A DNA stretch of 64,000 nt from Candidatus Competibacter sp. (GTDB lineage Bacteria; Pseudomonadota; Gammaproteobacteria; Competibacterales; Competibacteraceae): NCBI GenBank assembly GCA_029624815.1, contig JARSSH010000030.1, positions 24,677 to 88,676 of the forward strand, in the 5' to 3' direction. A program made the translations under genes and the position numbers. Shown here piece by piece: positions 19,976 to 29,406 of the stretch (positions are counted from its first letter, which is position 1; every line of letters starts with the position of its first letter). The notes under the pieces were generated by a model that worked only from the letters and a program-made list of their open reading frames with translations, did not search any database and was not told the origin of the DNA.

Positions 19976-21361
19976 TCAGCGTTCCGCCGTCGCATACGCC
20001 CGCAGCGCCGCTTCGTCCAGCGCGCGCCGGTCCACCTTGAGATAGGCGACCCCGTCGGCGGCGATGACCACCGCCTCCGCCACGCCCGGCACCCGCGTCA
20101 AGCGCGCCGCCAGATCCCAGGCTTCCACTTCGTCCAGCGTACCCACGTTGAGCAGGTAGCTGCTCAGGTAACTCGGGTTCCGCATGGTCCAGGCCACCAG
20201 CAGCCAGGTTAGCGCGCAGAGCGTTGCGAAGGCGAATACCCCCTGGAAGCCGACCCGTCCGTGCAGCAGGCCGCCCAGCGCTCCACCGGCGAACGCCCCC
20301 AGGAACTGACTGCTGGAGTAGATGCCCATCGCCGTGCCCTTGGCGTCGGGCGGCGCCATCTTGGCGATCAGCGACGGCAGGGTGGCTTCCAGCAGGTTGA
20401 AGCCGGTGAAGAACGCCAGCAGCAGCAGGCTGATCTCCAGTACGTTGTTATGCAGGGTCAACAGCCCGAACTCGGTCAGCGCCAGCAGCAGGATCGCCCC
20501 CAAAAACACCGGCTTGAGCCGGCGCTGCTTCTCGGCGACGACGATGAACGGCGTCATCGCCGCCATCGAGAACAGCAGCGCCGGGAGATAGACTTCCCAG
20601 TGTTGCCCGCTGGCCAGGCCGGCGTCGCGCAGCGCCAGCGGCACGGCGACGAACGTGGCGGTTAGCAGCAGGTGCAGGATGAAGATGCCGAAATTGAGCC
20701 GCAGCAATTGGGGATCGAACAGCACCCGGCCAAACTGGGAAGCGACCGGTTCGGCGTCACGGTGAACCCGGCTGACCACGGGATCGGGCACCCGGAAGCG
20801 CACCACGGCGATGCCGAGCAGGGCGAACAGGCCGGTCAGCCAGAAGATGCCCGGCACGCCGATCCAGCCGTTCAGCACCGGTCCCAGGATCATCGAGACG
20901 GCAAAGGACAGGCCGATGGTGATGCCGATGAAGGCCATGACCTTGATACGGTGTTCCTCGCGGGTCAGATCGGCCGCCAGCGCCATCACCGCCGCCGACA
21001 CCGCGCCGCCGCCTTGCAGCGCCCGGCCGAGGATCACGCCCCAGATGGAATCGGCCAGCGCCGCCACCACGCTACCCAGGGCGAAGATCAGCAGACCCAG
21101 ATAGATCATCCGCTTGCGGCCGTAGCGGTCGGACAGGAAGCCGAAAGGAATCTGGAACAGCGCCTGGCTGAAACCGTAAACGCCGATCGCCAAACCCGCC
21201 AGCGCCGGCGTATTGCCGCGCAGGTGTTCGGCGTACAGCGCGAATACCGGCAGAATCATGAACAAGCCCAGCATCCGCAGCGAAAACACGCTGGCCAGCC
21301 AGAATGTCGTTTGGCGTTCGTCGGTGGTCAATCCGTCATGCACTAAACCGGCTGCCTTCAT
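19976..21361 (-). CDS. MFS transporter, YajR-like
   Basis: 461 residues with twelve membrane helices. The MFS motif A loop is FGFLSDRYGRKRMI. The final ~65 residues after the last helix form a soluble extension (LLNVGTLDEVEAWDLAARLT to VDRRALDEAALRAYA) resembling the ferredoxin-like YAM domain of E. coli YajR. It acts in the inner membrane, probably as a drug or metabolite exporter driven by protons. The start at 21361 lacks a strong ribosome site. A GTG at residue 7 is an alternative. Confidence 0.87.
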   Translation of the reverse strand: MKAAGLVHDGLTTDERQTTFWLASVFSLRMLGLFMILPVFALYAEHLRGNTPALAGLAIGVYGFSQALFQIPFGFLSDRYGRKRMIYLGLLIFALGSVVAALADSIWGVILGRALQGGGAVSAAVMALAADLTREEHRIKVMAFIGITIGLSFAVSMILGPVLNGWIGVPGIFWLTGLFALLGIAVVRFRVPDPVVSRVHRDAEPVASQFGRVLFDPQLLRLNFGIFILHLLLTATFVAVPLALRDAGLASGQHWEVYLPALLFSMAAMTPFIVVAEKQRRLKPVFLGAILLLALTEFGLLTLHNNVLEISLLLLAFFTGFNLLEATLPSLIAKMAPPDAKGTAMGIYSSSQFLGAFAGGALGGLLHGRVGFQGVFAFATLCALTWLLVAWTMRNPSYLSSYLLNVGTLDEVEAWDLAARLTRVPGVAEAVVIAADGVAYLKVDRRALDEAALRAYATAER

Positions 21362-21401
21362 CCTGCTTCAAATCTCTGTCTGTCTTCGAGTCAAGGGCGC
21401 C

Positions 21402-21520
21402 ATATAGCCATTCCTACTCCCTCACCCCCGACCCCTCTCCCGCTTGCGGGAGAGGGGAGCGCGTCAGCGCGGGGTGAGGGCGCGGCGAACGGCGACCACA
21501 ATTATTCAGGATCGCTATAG
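21402..21520 (-). repeat. short mobile repeat, family 2, copy A (119 bp)
   Basis: On the minus strand it opens CTATAGCGATCCTGAAT and ends GGAATGGCTATAT, giving imperfect terminal inverted repeats around (A/C)TATAGC.AT.C. The centre is the hairpin CCCCTCTCCCGC / GCGGGAGAGGGG. Copy B lies at 26093-26240. There is no coding capacity. It sits between the MFS gene start and the family 1 repeat. Confidence 0.7.
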
Positions 21521-21561
21521 TACTACCCCCGATCCTTGCCCGCATGGGCAAGCGGGTTCTT

Positions 21562-21711
21562 ATACCAATTTCCGGTAAGTTTTATATTTCCCGCGTAGGG
21601 CGGGTTAGCGCAGCGTAACCCGCCGAAGTCACAATCAAATCGGCGGGTTACGGGCCGACGCCCTAACCCGCCCTACCCCTCTGAATCATAAAATCTATTG
21701 AGAAACGGTAT
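21562..21711 (-). repeat. 150-bp mobile repeat, family 1, copy 1
   Basis: A 150-bp element bounded by ATACC and GGTAT, nearly identical to 29613-29762 and 38716-38865 but in the opposite orientation. Inside, GGGCGGGTTA and TAACCCGCC segments form long hairpins. TA lies outside at least one end of each copy (both ends here and at 38716). Exact length conservation with no reading frame marks a MITE-type element. Confidence 0.88.
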
Positions 21712-21747
21712 TAATCAAACGCTGGGTATCTTGTGGCTTCCCAGCGC

Positions 21748-24249
21748 TCAGCCGGGCGCCGGGCGGCCGTAATGCCAACCCTGAGCTGAATTGCATCCCA
21801 GCGCCATCAGGCGCTCGGCGTGAGCGGCGGTCTCGACGCCCTCGGCCAGCGCCTCAAGGCCAAGGCTATGCCCCAAGGCAATGACGGCGCGGACGATGGC
21901 TTCGTCGTTGGCGTCGACCAGCATGCCGCGCACGAAACCCTGATCCACCTTGAGCAGATCCACGGGCAGGCGCTTGAGATAGGCGAGCGAGGAATAGCCG
22001 GTGCCGAAGTCGTCGATGGCGATTCGAACGCCGAGTTCCTTCAGTTCGGTGAGTAAACGTACAGCGGCTTCCGGGTCGCCCATGACGAAGCTTTCGGTGA
22101 TTTCCAATTCCAATTGACCGGGTTCGATGCCGGATTCCGCCAGCGCCGCCCGCACCGCGGCCATCAGATCGCCGCGCGTCAGTTGCACGGCGGAAACATT
22201 GACCGCGACATAGCCTGGCGCCTTGCCGGCGGCCAGCCAGTCGCGCATCTGGCGGCAGGCCGTCGTCAACGCCCACTCGCCGAGCGGTACGATCAGGCCG
22301 GTTTCTTCCGCCAGGGGAATAAAGCGGGCGGGCGAAATCATGCCCAAATGGGGGCTATTCCAGCGCGCCAGCGCTTCGACGCCGATGACGCGGCCGTCAC
22401 TCAAGCTCACTTGGGGCTGATAGTGCAGTTCCAGTTGCTGGCTATTCAGCGCTTGGCGCAACAGGGTTTCCAGCGCCATGCATTCCTTGGCGGCCTCGGC
22501 CAGTGCGGTGGCGAAGAAACGGTAAGTGCCGCGGCCTTCGCCCTTGGCCTGGTAGAGGGCGGTGTCGGCGTTGCTTTGCAGAGTCTGGGCATCTCCGCCG
22601 TCGAGAGGATAGAGGGCGATGCCGATGCTGGCTCCGACATAAAAGGTATTGCTTTCGATTTCAAAGGGTTCGCTAATGACAGCAATCAATCGTTCCGCGA
22701 CCATGGCGGCCTCCCGCGCATCACCCAGGCGATCCAGGATGATGTTGAACTCGTCGCCGCCGATCCGGGCGACCAAGTCGATGTCGCGTAACACATTTTT
22801 GATTCGTTGGGCTGTTTTTACCAAGAGGCGGTCGCCCACCGGGTGGCCGAAGCTATCGTTAATGTTCTTGAAACGGTCCAGATCTATGAACAGCAGGGCC
22901 ACCTGGTCGTGTTCCCGGTTCGCTCGTTGGATGGAAAGCTGTAACAGTTCATGAAACAACCGCCGGTTGGGCAGGCCGGTGAGCGGATCGTGATGCGCGA
23001 GAACGTCCAGTTGTTCCTGGATGCTTTTGATGTCGCTGAGATCGGTGAACACCCCCAGGTAGTTGACGATCTTGCCCGTTGGATCGCACACCGTGCTGAT
23101 GCTAAGTAGCTCGGGATACACCGTGCCGTCCTTGCGCCGGTCCCAGATTTCACCTTGCCAGTGGCCGGTTGCCCGGAGTTTGCTCCAGAGCGTCGTGTAA
23201 AAATTACGGTCGTGACGGCCGGATTGGAGAAAACGCGGGTTTTTCCCCAGCACCTCCTCTTCGCGATAGCCGGTGATCCGGGTAAAAGCGGCGTTGACCG
23301 CGACGATGCGGACATCCGCATCGGTGATCGTCACGCCTTCGTTGCTGTGCTGGAACACCGCCGCCGCCAGATGCAGGCGCGCTTCGTCCGCCTTGCGCTG
23401 GCTGATGTCGGTCACCGCGCCGCACATGCGCATCGGGTTTCCGCTCTCGTCACGGAGAAAGCGCCCCCGGCCGGCGACCCAGTGGATGGAGCCGTCCGGC
23501 CAGACCACCCGGAACTCGTGTTGGTAGTCAAGATGCCGCGCGCGGGCGGCCTCGACCTGATCCTCCAGGGCCTGAATGTCATCTGGATGCACGCAGCGCC
23601 GAAAGGTCTCATAACGGCCATCGAACTGCTCCGACTTCAACCCGAATATCCGGGCGTGGGCATCGCTCCAGACAATATGTCCGCTGGCCAGATCCCAGTC
23701 CCAAATGCCCGCCTCCGCCGCCTCCAGCGCCAGCGCCAAGCGCTCCTGAGTCAGATACGCTCGCTGCGACGCGGCTTCCAGTTGATCCATTTTCTGTTCC
23801 AGCTTGTGGATCAGGACGGCGTTGTATTCCTTGAGCACGATCGCTTCGTCCGCCGGCTGGATCGCTGGTTCCGGGGGCGCGTCGCGCGTCAGTTGGCGGT
23901 TGACGGTGGCCAGCAACTCCTCCGGTTCGATCGGTTTGACGATGAACGCATCCGCGCCCAGGCTCAGGGCGAAGGCTTCATCCTGCGAGTCGGTGTAGGT
24001 GGCGGTGTAGAACACGAAGGGAATTTGCCCCAGCCGGGCGTCGGCCTTCCATTCGCGGCACAGTTGAAAGCCGTCCATGACCGGCATGAGGATGTCGGCG
24101 ACGATGAGATCGGGCGGCGCGCGGCGGGCCGCGATCAGCGCATCGGCACCGTTACTGGCTTCATCCACCCGATGGCCGTGCCCCTCGAACAGAGCGCGCA
24201 ACAGATAATGGTTCTCTTGATGATCGTCAACGACCAGGATGCGGCTCAT
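21748..24249 (-). CDS. response regulator with PAS, GGDEF and EAL domains (cyclic-di-GMP enzyme)
   Basis: 833 residues. In order: receiver domain (residues 1-120, ILVVDDHQENHYLL with phospho-Asp in LIVADILMP and Lys in FIVKPIEP), a coiled linker, two PAS/PAC domains (about 150-400), GGDEF (ARIGGDEFNIIL, with an RDID inhibitory site five residues before) and EAL (VEALARW, ELEITESFVM, AIDDFGTGYSSL). Both catalytic motifs look intact, so it could make and break cyclic-di-GMP. The ATG at 24249 overlaps the stop of the preceding regulator gene by four bases. It is the output of the kinase-regulator pair upstream and probably controls attachment or motility. Confidence 0.92.
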   Translation of the reverse strand: MSRILVVDDHQENHYLLRALFEGHGHRVDEASNGADALIAARRAPPDLIVADILMPVMDGFQLCREWKADARLGQIPFVFYTATYTDSQDEAFALSLGADAFIVKPIEPEELLATVNRQLTRDAPPEPAIQPADEAIVLKEYNAVLIHKLEQKMDQLEAASQRAYLTQERLALALEAAEAGIWDWDLASGHIVWSDAHARIFGLKSEQFDGRYETFRRCVHPDDIQALEDQVEAARARHLDYQHEFRVVWPDGSIHWVAGRGRFLRDESGNPMRMCGAVTDISQRKADEARLHLAAAVFQHSNEGVTITDADVRIVAVNAAFTRITGYREEEVLGKNPRFLQSGRHDRNFYTTLWSKLRATGHWQGEIWDRRKDGTVYPELLSISTVCDPTGKIVNYLGVFTDLSDIKSIQEQLDVLAHHDPLTGLPNRRLFHELLQLSIQRANREHDQVALLFIDLDRFKNINDSFGHPVGDRLLVKTAQRIKNVLRDIDLVARIGGDEFNIILDRLGDAREAAMVAERLIAVISEPFEIESNTFYVGASIGIALYPLDGGDAQTLQSNADTALYQAKGEGRGTYRFFATALAEAAKECMALETLLRQALNSQQLELHYQPQVSLSDGRVIGVEALARWNSPHLGMISPARFIPLAEETGLIVPLGEWALTTACRQMRDWLAAGKAPGYVAVNVSAVQLTRGDLMAAVRAALAESGIEPGQLELEITESFVMGDPEAAVRLLTELKELGVRIAIDDFGTGYSSLAYLKRLPVDLLKVDQGFVRGMLVDANDEAIVRAVIALGHSLGLEALAEGVETAAHAERLMALGCNSAQGWHYGRPAPG

Positions 24250-24635
24250 GACGCGCCTCCCGAGCGGCTTTGCCGGAGAAAACCGGTCACGTCGGCGACG
24301 AAGGTGTCCGGATCGATCGGCTTTTCCAGATAGCCGTTGCAACCGGCGGCGAGGATCTGCTCGCGGTCGCCGGCCATGGCGTAGGAGGTCACCGCGACGA
24401 TGGGAAGGTCGCGGGTGATCGGGTCGGCGCGCAGCGCGCGCGCCACGGCATAGCCGTCCAGGCCGGGCAGTTGGATGTCGAGCAGGACCAGATCGAAAGA
24501 TTGCCGCCGGGCCAGCGCCAGGCCGCTGGGTCCGTCCGGCGCCATCGTCACGCGATGGCCGAACCGTTCCAGCAGAAAGGTAACCAGATAGCGGTTTTGT
24601 TCGTTGTCTTCGATCAGCAGGATGGTCGCGCTCAT
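24246..24635 (-). CDS. single-domain response regulator
   Basis: 129 residues, only a receiver domain. The acidic pair is in LLIEDNEQNR, phospho-Asp in LVLLDIQLPG, Thr in VAVTSYAM and Lys in YLEKPIDP, all intact. With no output domain it likely shuttles phosphate or acts by protein contact, as CheY/DivK-like regulators do. It overlaps the histidine kinase gene by four bases on one side and the GGDEF-EAL gene by four on the other, so the three are translationally coupled and almost certainly one pathway. Confidence 0.92.
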   Translation of the reverse strand: MSATILLIEDNEQNRYLVTFLLERFGHRVTMAPDGPSGLALARRQSFDLVLLDIQLPGLDGYAVARALRADPITRDLPIVAVTSYAMAGDREQILAAGCNGYLEKPIDPDTFVADVTGFLRQSRSGGAS

Positions 24636-26068
24636 GGCGTCGCCGCTCCGTTCGAGGGAAGGAGAAAGGTAAACAGGCTGCCCTCGCCAAAGGTGCTTTC
24701 GACGCTGATCTGGCCGCCCATCAAGGCCAACAGGCGATGACTGATGGCCAGCCCCAGGCCGGTGCCGTCGTGGGAGCGCGCCAGGCCGCTCTCCGCCTGA
24801 TGGAAAGGTTGGAACAATTGGTCCATCTCCTCGGGCCGGATGCCGATGCCGGTGTCCTCCACCCGCAGACGGACGCCCGGTTGCGGGCCAGCGGCGCCGG
24901 CGCGGGAAATATCCGCCATCCGCTCGGCGCTGACGGTAATCCGGCCATGCTCGGTGAATTTGATGGCGTTGTTGAGCAGGTTAAACAAAACCTGTTCGAC
25001 GCGGCGTGGGTCGGCGACGATTTCCCCCAGGTCGGGCGCGATTTGAGCGCGCAGCGCCAGCCCTTTCTTTTCCGCCAGTGGCGTAACCAGTTTGATGGTC
25101 TTGTCGATCGACGCGGCGAGCGGGAAGGGAATGCGCCTGACTCGCAGTTGATTGGCCTCGATTTTGGAAATGTCGAGCACATCGTTGACCAGCGCCAGCA
25201 GGTGGCGCGAGCTGTCGCGCACCATGCCAAGTTGTTTTTTCTGCTCGGGATTCAGCGGTCCCGGCAATTCCTGCAACAGGATGCCGGAAAACCCGATGAT
25301 GGAATTGAGCGGCGTGCGCAATTCGTGCGACATGGTGGCGAGAAAAGCCGACTTCACCCGGTCGGCGTGTTGCGCCCGTTCGGTCGCCGTCCGCAAGGCG
25401 GCATTGGTGCTCAGCAGTTCGGCTTCGATGCGCTGGCGGTGGGCGATGTCGCGGTGAATGAGGACCAGCGCGGCGATGACAATTCCAACGGCCAGCAAGC
25501 CGCCAACGCCGATGGACCACCGGGCCAGGCGCGCGAATGCCGCCGTCCGGGCGCTCCGTTGCGCCAGCAGTTCGCGCTCGATCTGCTCCATCTCACTGAT
25601 GATGGCGCGAATCCGGTCGTGCAGCACCTTGCCGCGGCCGGATTGGAGGGATTGGGTAGCGGCTTCCAGGCCGTGTTCGCGGCGCAGTTCGATATTCTTG
25701 GCCAGTTCGTCGGCGCGCTCCCGCAGCAGCGGCCGCAAGTGGGTCAAACGGGCCTGCTGCGGCGGATCGTCGGCGGTCAGCCGTTGCAGGGCCTGGTATT
25801 CGCGCTCGGCTTTCGGTAGATAGGCTTGATAAGGTTCAAGGTAGGTTTCGTCGCCGGTCAGGATGAAACCGCGCTGGCCGGTTTCGCCGTCGGTCAGGCC
25901 GGAGAGCAGGGTTTCGAGCCGCGTCAATACCTCCTGCGTTTGCCGCACCCACTCGGCTTCATTGCTCTGACGCCAGTTGCCGTGCCAGGAGAGCATGCTG
26001 ATCGCCACGATCAGCAGCGCGGCCACGCCAAAGCCAAAAGTGGTTTTGTGTTTCAGAGGGAATTCCAT
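24632..26068 (-). CDS. CHASE3-domain sensor histidine kinase
   Basis: 478 residues. A membrane helix near residue 10-28 (FGVAALLIVAISMLSW) is followed by a CHASE3-type periplasmic sensor (LTDGETGQRGFILTGDE) and a second helix around 185-205. A coiled linker leads to HisKA with phospho-His in SHELRTPLNSIIGFSG and a HATPase with NNAIKFTEHG, DTGIGIRPEE and GTGLGLAIS. The signal is unknown. It heads an operon with the two downstream receivers. A family 2 repeat begins only 24 bases upstream of the start codon, so its promoter lies in or beyond that repeat. Confidence 0.93.
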   Translation of the reverse strand: MEFPLKHKTTFGFGVAALLIVAISMLSWHGNWRQSNEAEWVRQTQEVLTRLETLLSGLTDGETGQRGFILTGDETYLEPYQAYLPKAEREYQALQRLTADDPPQQARLTHLRPLLRERADELAKNIELRREHGLEAATQSLQSGRGKVLHDRIRAIISEMEQIERELLAQRSARTAAFARLARWSIGVGGLLAVGIVIAALVLIHRDIAHRQRIEAELLSTNAALRTATERAQHADRVKSAFLATMSHELRTPLNSIIGFSGILLQELPGPLNPEQKKQLGMVRDSSRHLLALVNDVLDISKIEANQLRVRRIPFPLAASIDKTIKLVTPLAEKKGLALRAQIAPDLGEIVADPRRVEQVLFNLLNNAIKFTEHGRITVSAERMADISRAGAAGPQPGVRLRVEDTGIGIRPEEMDQLFQPFHQAESGLARSHDGTGLGLAISHRLLALMGGQISVESTFGEGSLFTFLLPSNGAATP

Positions 26069-26092
26069 ACGGCCTCCGCGATCTGGCGGCGC

Positions 26093-26240
26093 CTATAGCA
26101 ATCCTGAATCAATGGCGGTGGCTTGCCCGCCGTGCCCTCGCCCCGCGCCGACGCGCTCCCCTCTCTCGCTGAGAGAGGGATCGGGGGGTGAGGGCGTTTG
26201 AATCGTCCGGGTGTCCACAATCCGAACAGGATGGCTATAT
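26093..26240 (+). repeat. short mobile repeat, family 2, copy B (148 bp)
   Basis: It opens CTATAGCAATCCTGAAT and closes AGGATGGCTATAT, matching the ends of copy A. Shared core CGCGCCGACGCGCTCCCCTC is followed by a GAGAGAGGGATCGGGGG arm. It carries about 30 bases more than copy A before the right end. It lies directly upstream of the histidine kinase gene. Confidence 0.68.
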
Positions 26241-26483
26241 GCATTAAATATCGAACTATTTTCATCATATTTATTATAGTCTATCAACGATCTGTGCTTA
26301 TCCGTGTGTTTAATGGCCCGCACGGAAACCATCCCCGCCGCGTCTCGGCACAGTGGGCGCGGTCGGTTCGTCGAATGTGGGCATCGCGTTTGCATCATTC
26401 GTTTTTGGCGACGCCCAGCGAGGGTTGACTTGCCGGTAATTTCCAATTTTTAATTAATAAAAACAATTTAGTATTTTATACTT

Positions 26484-26502
26484 GAGAATAATTATCATTT
26501 GT
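26484..26502 (+). promoter_or_regulatory. Fur-box-like site upstream of the iron operon
   Basis: GAGAATAATTATCATTTGT matches 13 of 19 positions of the consensus GATAATGATAATCATTATC. It sits in an AT-rich island (26440-26510) inside the otherwise gene-free 26241-26676, about 175 bases before the ferritin ATG. Candidate hexamers TTGACT (26425-26430) with TTTAAT (26449-26454, spacing 18) lie upstream. Repression by Fur-Fe2+ would fit a Feo operon. The rest of this gap shows no gene. Confidence 0.6.
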
Positions 26503-26676
26503 AATATGATGCTTTAAAGCTGTCGCAATGCCGACCGTGTCGCCGCCCGCGCCGCTGTGTGGCTTTTTCCCTCCGCCCAGTCCGTCTCCCGGCGGCGGGG
26601 GACAAGAAAAGGGTGGCGCCGACCCGCGGGCGAGCCGCGCAACCGTTTTCCCTGGAACCATGAGGAGCCGCATGAC

Positions 26677-27141
26677 ATGACTCAGACACTGGACAAAGAC
26701 GCCGCCATCGGCGTGTTGAACCGGATTCTCGAACTGGAACTGGCCGGCGTGGTGCGCTACACCCACTACGCGCTGATGGTGTATGGCTACAACCGTATTC
26801 CCATCGTCGGCTGGCTCAACGCCCAGGCCGACGAAAGCCTGCTGCACGCCCGCCAGGCCGGGGAACTGATCACCAGTCTCGGCGGCCATCCCTCGCTGGG
26901 CATCGGCCCGTTACTGGAAACCTATCGACATGATATTGGCGATATCCTGCGGGAATCCTTGGCCCATGAGAACGAGGCGCTCAAGGCGTATTACGAACTG
27001 CTGGACTGCGCGCGCGATCGGGACGTGCGCCTGGAAGAGTACGCCCGTACCCAGATCGCCGAGGAGCAAACCCATTTGGATGAAGTCGATAAGATGCTGC
27101 GGGCGCCGGGTCAGACCCAAACGGCCACGGGGGGCGCCTGA
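26677..27141 (+). CDS. bacterioferritin-type ferritin
   Basis: 154 residues of the four-helix ferritin fold. Di-iron ligands appear in order: Glu in LELELAGVVRY, Glu and His in ADESLLHARQ, Glu in LAHENEALKAY and Glu and His in EEQTHLDEVD. That is a complete ferroxidase centre, so it should oxidise and store iron. ATG at 26677 has AGGAG nine bases upstream; the longer frame is rejected. It is the first gene of an operon with feoA, feoB and a feoC-like gene. Pairing iron storage with ferrous uptake is less common than feoAB alone. Confidence 0.87.
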   Translation: MTQTLDKDAAIGVLNRILELELAGVVRYTHYALMVYGYNRIPIVGWLNAQADESLLHARQAGELITSLGGHPSLGIGPLLETYRHDIGDILRESLAHENEALKAYYELLDCARDRDVRLEEYARTQIAEEQTHLDEVDKMLRAPGQTQTATGGA

Positions 27142-27504
27142 ATGAATACGTACAATGAACAGGAGCGCCATGCATTTGCGTTGGGTCAAGCGGTGGGCTT
27201 GGGCTTCACCCAACCGCTGGGGCGAATGCGGCGGGGCGGGGTCGGACGCATTTTAGCCGTGAGCAGCGCCGCGGGTGACCGTGATATCGAGCGCGGCCTG
27301 CTGGAAATGGGATTTGTGGAAGGCGCGCGAGTCGAAGTGTTGCACCATGGTTTTCTGGGGCAAGACCCGCTGGCGGTGCGCATCAACCAGACCATGACGG
27401 TGGCTTTGCGCCGCTGCGAGGCGAATGCCGTGCTGATCGGCCCATTGCACGACTCGGCGACGGATATCCATCCAGCGATGACGCTGGAGTATGCGTCGTC
27501 ATGA
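27142..27504 (+). CDS. feoA: ferrous iron transport protein A
   Basis: 120 residues. The SH3-like FeoA core (ERGLLEMGFVEGARVEVLHH then DPLAVRINQTMTVALRRCEA) is clear, with about 45 extra residues ahead of it, longer than the usual 75-85. It is cytoplasmic and thought to assist FeoB. Its ATG directly follows the ferritin stop codon, and its stop overlaps feoB, so the three are translationally coupled. Confidence 0.9.
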   Translation: MNTYNEQERHAFALGQAVGLGFTQPLGRMRRGGVGRILAVSSAAGDRDIERGLLEMGFVEGARVEVLHHGFLGQDPLAVRINQTMTVALRRCEANAVLIGPLHDSATDIHPAMTLEYASS

Positions 27505-29405
27505 CCGCCGTCACCCTGGCCAACGAGGAGATCCGGCTGGCCCGGATCGCGTTGGTGGGTCCGCCCAACAGCGGCAAGACCACCCTGTTCAACACTCTGA
27601 CCGGCGGTCGGCAAAAGACCGGCAACTATCCCGGCGTGACCGTCGAACGGAAAAGCGGCCGGTTGCGGACGCCGGTTGGCCACACGGTCGAACTTCTCGA
27701 CCTGCCCGGCAGCTATAGCCTGCGGGCGCGCAGCCCCGACGAAGCCATCACCCGCGACGTGGTGCTGGGCCGGCAAGCGCGGGAAGCGTTGCCGGATGCC
27801 GTGGTCTGCGTGACCGACGCCACCAACCTGGGCCAGCATCTGCGGCTGTTGCTGGAACTCCGCCAGTTGGGGAGACCGCTGATTCTGGCGCTCAACATGA
27901 TGGACATCGCCCAGAAGCGTGGTTGCCAGATCAGCATCGAGGCGCTGTCCCGGCAGTTGGGCATCCCGGTGGTGACCACCGTGGCGATGCGCAAGAATGG
28001 GGTGCAAGATCTACTCGGCCAAATCGACGCATTGTTAAGTCAGGCCCCGACCGCGGACGGAACCACGGCGATCTCCGACTGGGTGGAGCCTTCGCCGGAA
28101 GCCATCCGCGCCTACCACCGGGAGGTGGAGCGCCTGCTGCAAGAGGCCGTGGTCCGCGAGGGCGCGCCGGAACGTCTCACCCGGCAACTCGATCGGGTTT
28201 TATTGCATCCGGTGGCCGGACCGCTGATTCTGCTCGCCCTGCTGTTCCTCATGTTCCAGGCCGTGTTCAGTTGGGCGGAAGCGCCGATGGACTGGATCGA
28301 CGGCGGCATGGCCGGCCTGCAACAGTGGCTTTCCGAGCACATGGCGGACAGCCTGCTCAAGAGCCTGCTGATCGACGGCATCGTCGCCGGCGTGGGCGGC
28401 GTGGTGATCTTCCTGCCGCAAATCCTGATTCTGTTCCTGTTCATCCTGCTGCTGGAGGATTCCGGCTACATGACCCGCGCCGCGTTCCTGATGGATCGGC
28501 TGATGAGCGGCGTGGGTTTGAACGGGCGGGCGTTCATCCCCCTGCTGTCCAGCTTCGCCTGCGCCATTCCCGGCATCATGGCGGCGCGCACCATCGCCCA
28601 TCCGCTGGATCGTTTGGTCACGATCCTGATCGCGCCGCTGATGACCTGCTCGGCGCGCTTGCCGGTGTACGTCCTGCTGATCGCCGCGTTCATTCCCAAC
28701 ACCGCGGTTTGGGGCGGGATCGGCTTGCAGGGCTTGGTCATGTTCGGCCTGTACGCGACCGGCATCGTCGGAGCGCTGATCGTGGCGGGCGCGTTGCGGC
28801 TGACTCTGTTGCGCGGCGGCCGGCAGCCCTTGCTGATGGAACTGCCCAGCTACAAATGGCCGAATGCCGCCAACGTACTGCTGGGCTTGTGGGAACGCGC
28901 CAAAATCTTCATGCGCCGGATCGGGACGATCATCCTGAGCGTGCTGGTCATCCTGTGGTTTCTGGCGACCTTTCCTTCGCCGCCGGAAGGCGCGACCGAG
29001 CCGGCCATCTATTACAGCTTCGCCGGCATGATCGGCCATGGACTGCAACCGCTGCTGGCGCCCATCGGCTTCAACTGGCAGATCGCCATCGCCCTGGTGC
29101 CAGGGCTGGCGGCGCGCGAGGTGGCGGTGGCGGCGCTCGGCACCGTGTACGCTCTGAGCGGCGACGAAGGCGCGGTGACGGAGGCGTTGACCGCGACGCT
29201 GGCTCAGAGCTGGACGCTGGCGACGGCCCTGGCCTTGCTGGCCTGGTACGTGTTCGCCCCGCAATGTCTGGCGACCCTGGCCGCCGTCCGCCGCGAGACC
29301 AATTCCTGGCGCTGGCCGACCTTCATGTTCGTCTACCTGATGGTGTTGGCGTATCTGGCCGCGTTCGTCACCTACCGGGTGGCGTTGGCGCTGGGAGGCG
29401 GCTGA
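27501..29405 (+). CDS. feoB: ferrous iron transporter B
   Basis: 634 residues. An N-terminal G domain has P-loop GPPNSGKTT, switch TGNYPGVTVE, DLPGSYSL and NMMD motifs, followed by a helical regulatory stretch. From residue about 235 there are multiple membrane helices with the gate signatures SSFACAIPGIMAARTI and MTCSARLPVYVLLIAAF. It imports Fe2+ across the inner membrane. It is somewhat shorter than E. coli FeoB (773), as in many FeoA-linked types. A four-base overlap couples it to feoA. Confidence 0.95.
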   Translation: MTAVTLANEEIRLARIALVGPPNSGKTTLFNTLTGGRQKTGNYPGVTVERKSGRLRTPVGHTVELLDLPGSYSLRARSPDEAITRDVVLGRQAREALPDAVVCVTDATNLGQHLRLLLELRQLGRPLILALNMMDIAQKRGCQISIEALSRQLGIPVVTTVAMRKNGVQDLLGQIDALLSQAPTADGTTAISDWVEPSPEAIRAYHREVERLLQEAVVREGAPERLTRQLDRVLLHPVAGPLILLALLFLMFQAVFSWAEAPMDWIDGGMAGLQQWLSEHMADSLLKSLLIDGIVAGVGGVVIFLPQILILFLFILLLEDSGYMTRAAFLMDRLMSGVGLNGRAFIPLLSSFACAIPGIMAARTIAHPLDRLVTILIAPLMTCSARLPVYVLLIAAFIPNTAVWGGIGLQGLVMFGLYATGIVGALIVAGALRLTLLRGGRQPLLMELPSYKWPNAANVLLGLWERAKIFMRRIGTIILSVLVILWFLATFPSPPEGATEPAIYYSFAGMIGHGLQPLLAPIGFNWQIAIALVPGLAAREVAVAALGTVYALSGDEGAVTEALTATLAQSWTLATALALLAWYVFAPQCLATLAAVRRETNSWRWPTFMFVYLMVLAYLAAFVTYRVALALGGG

Positions 29406-29406
29406 G

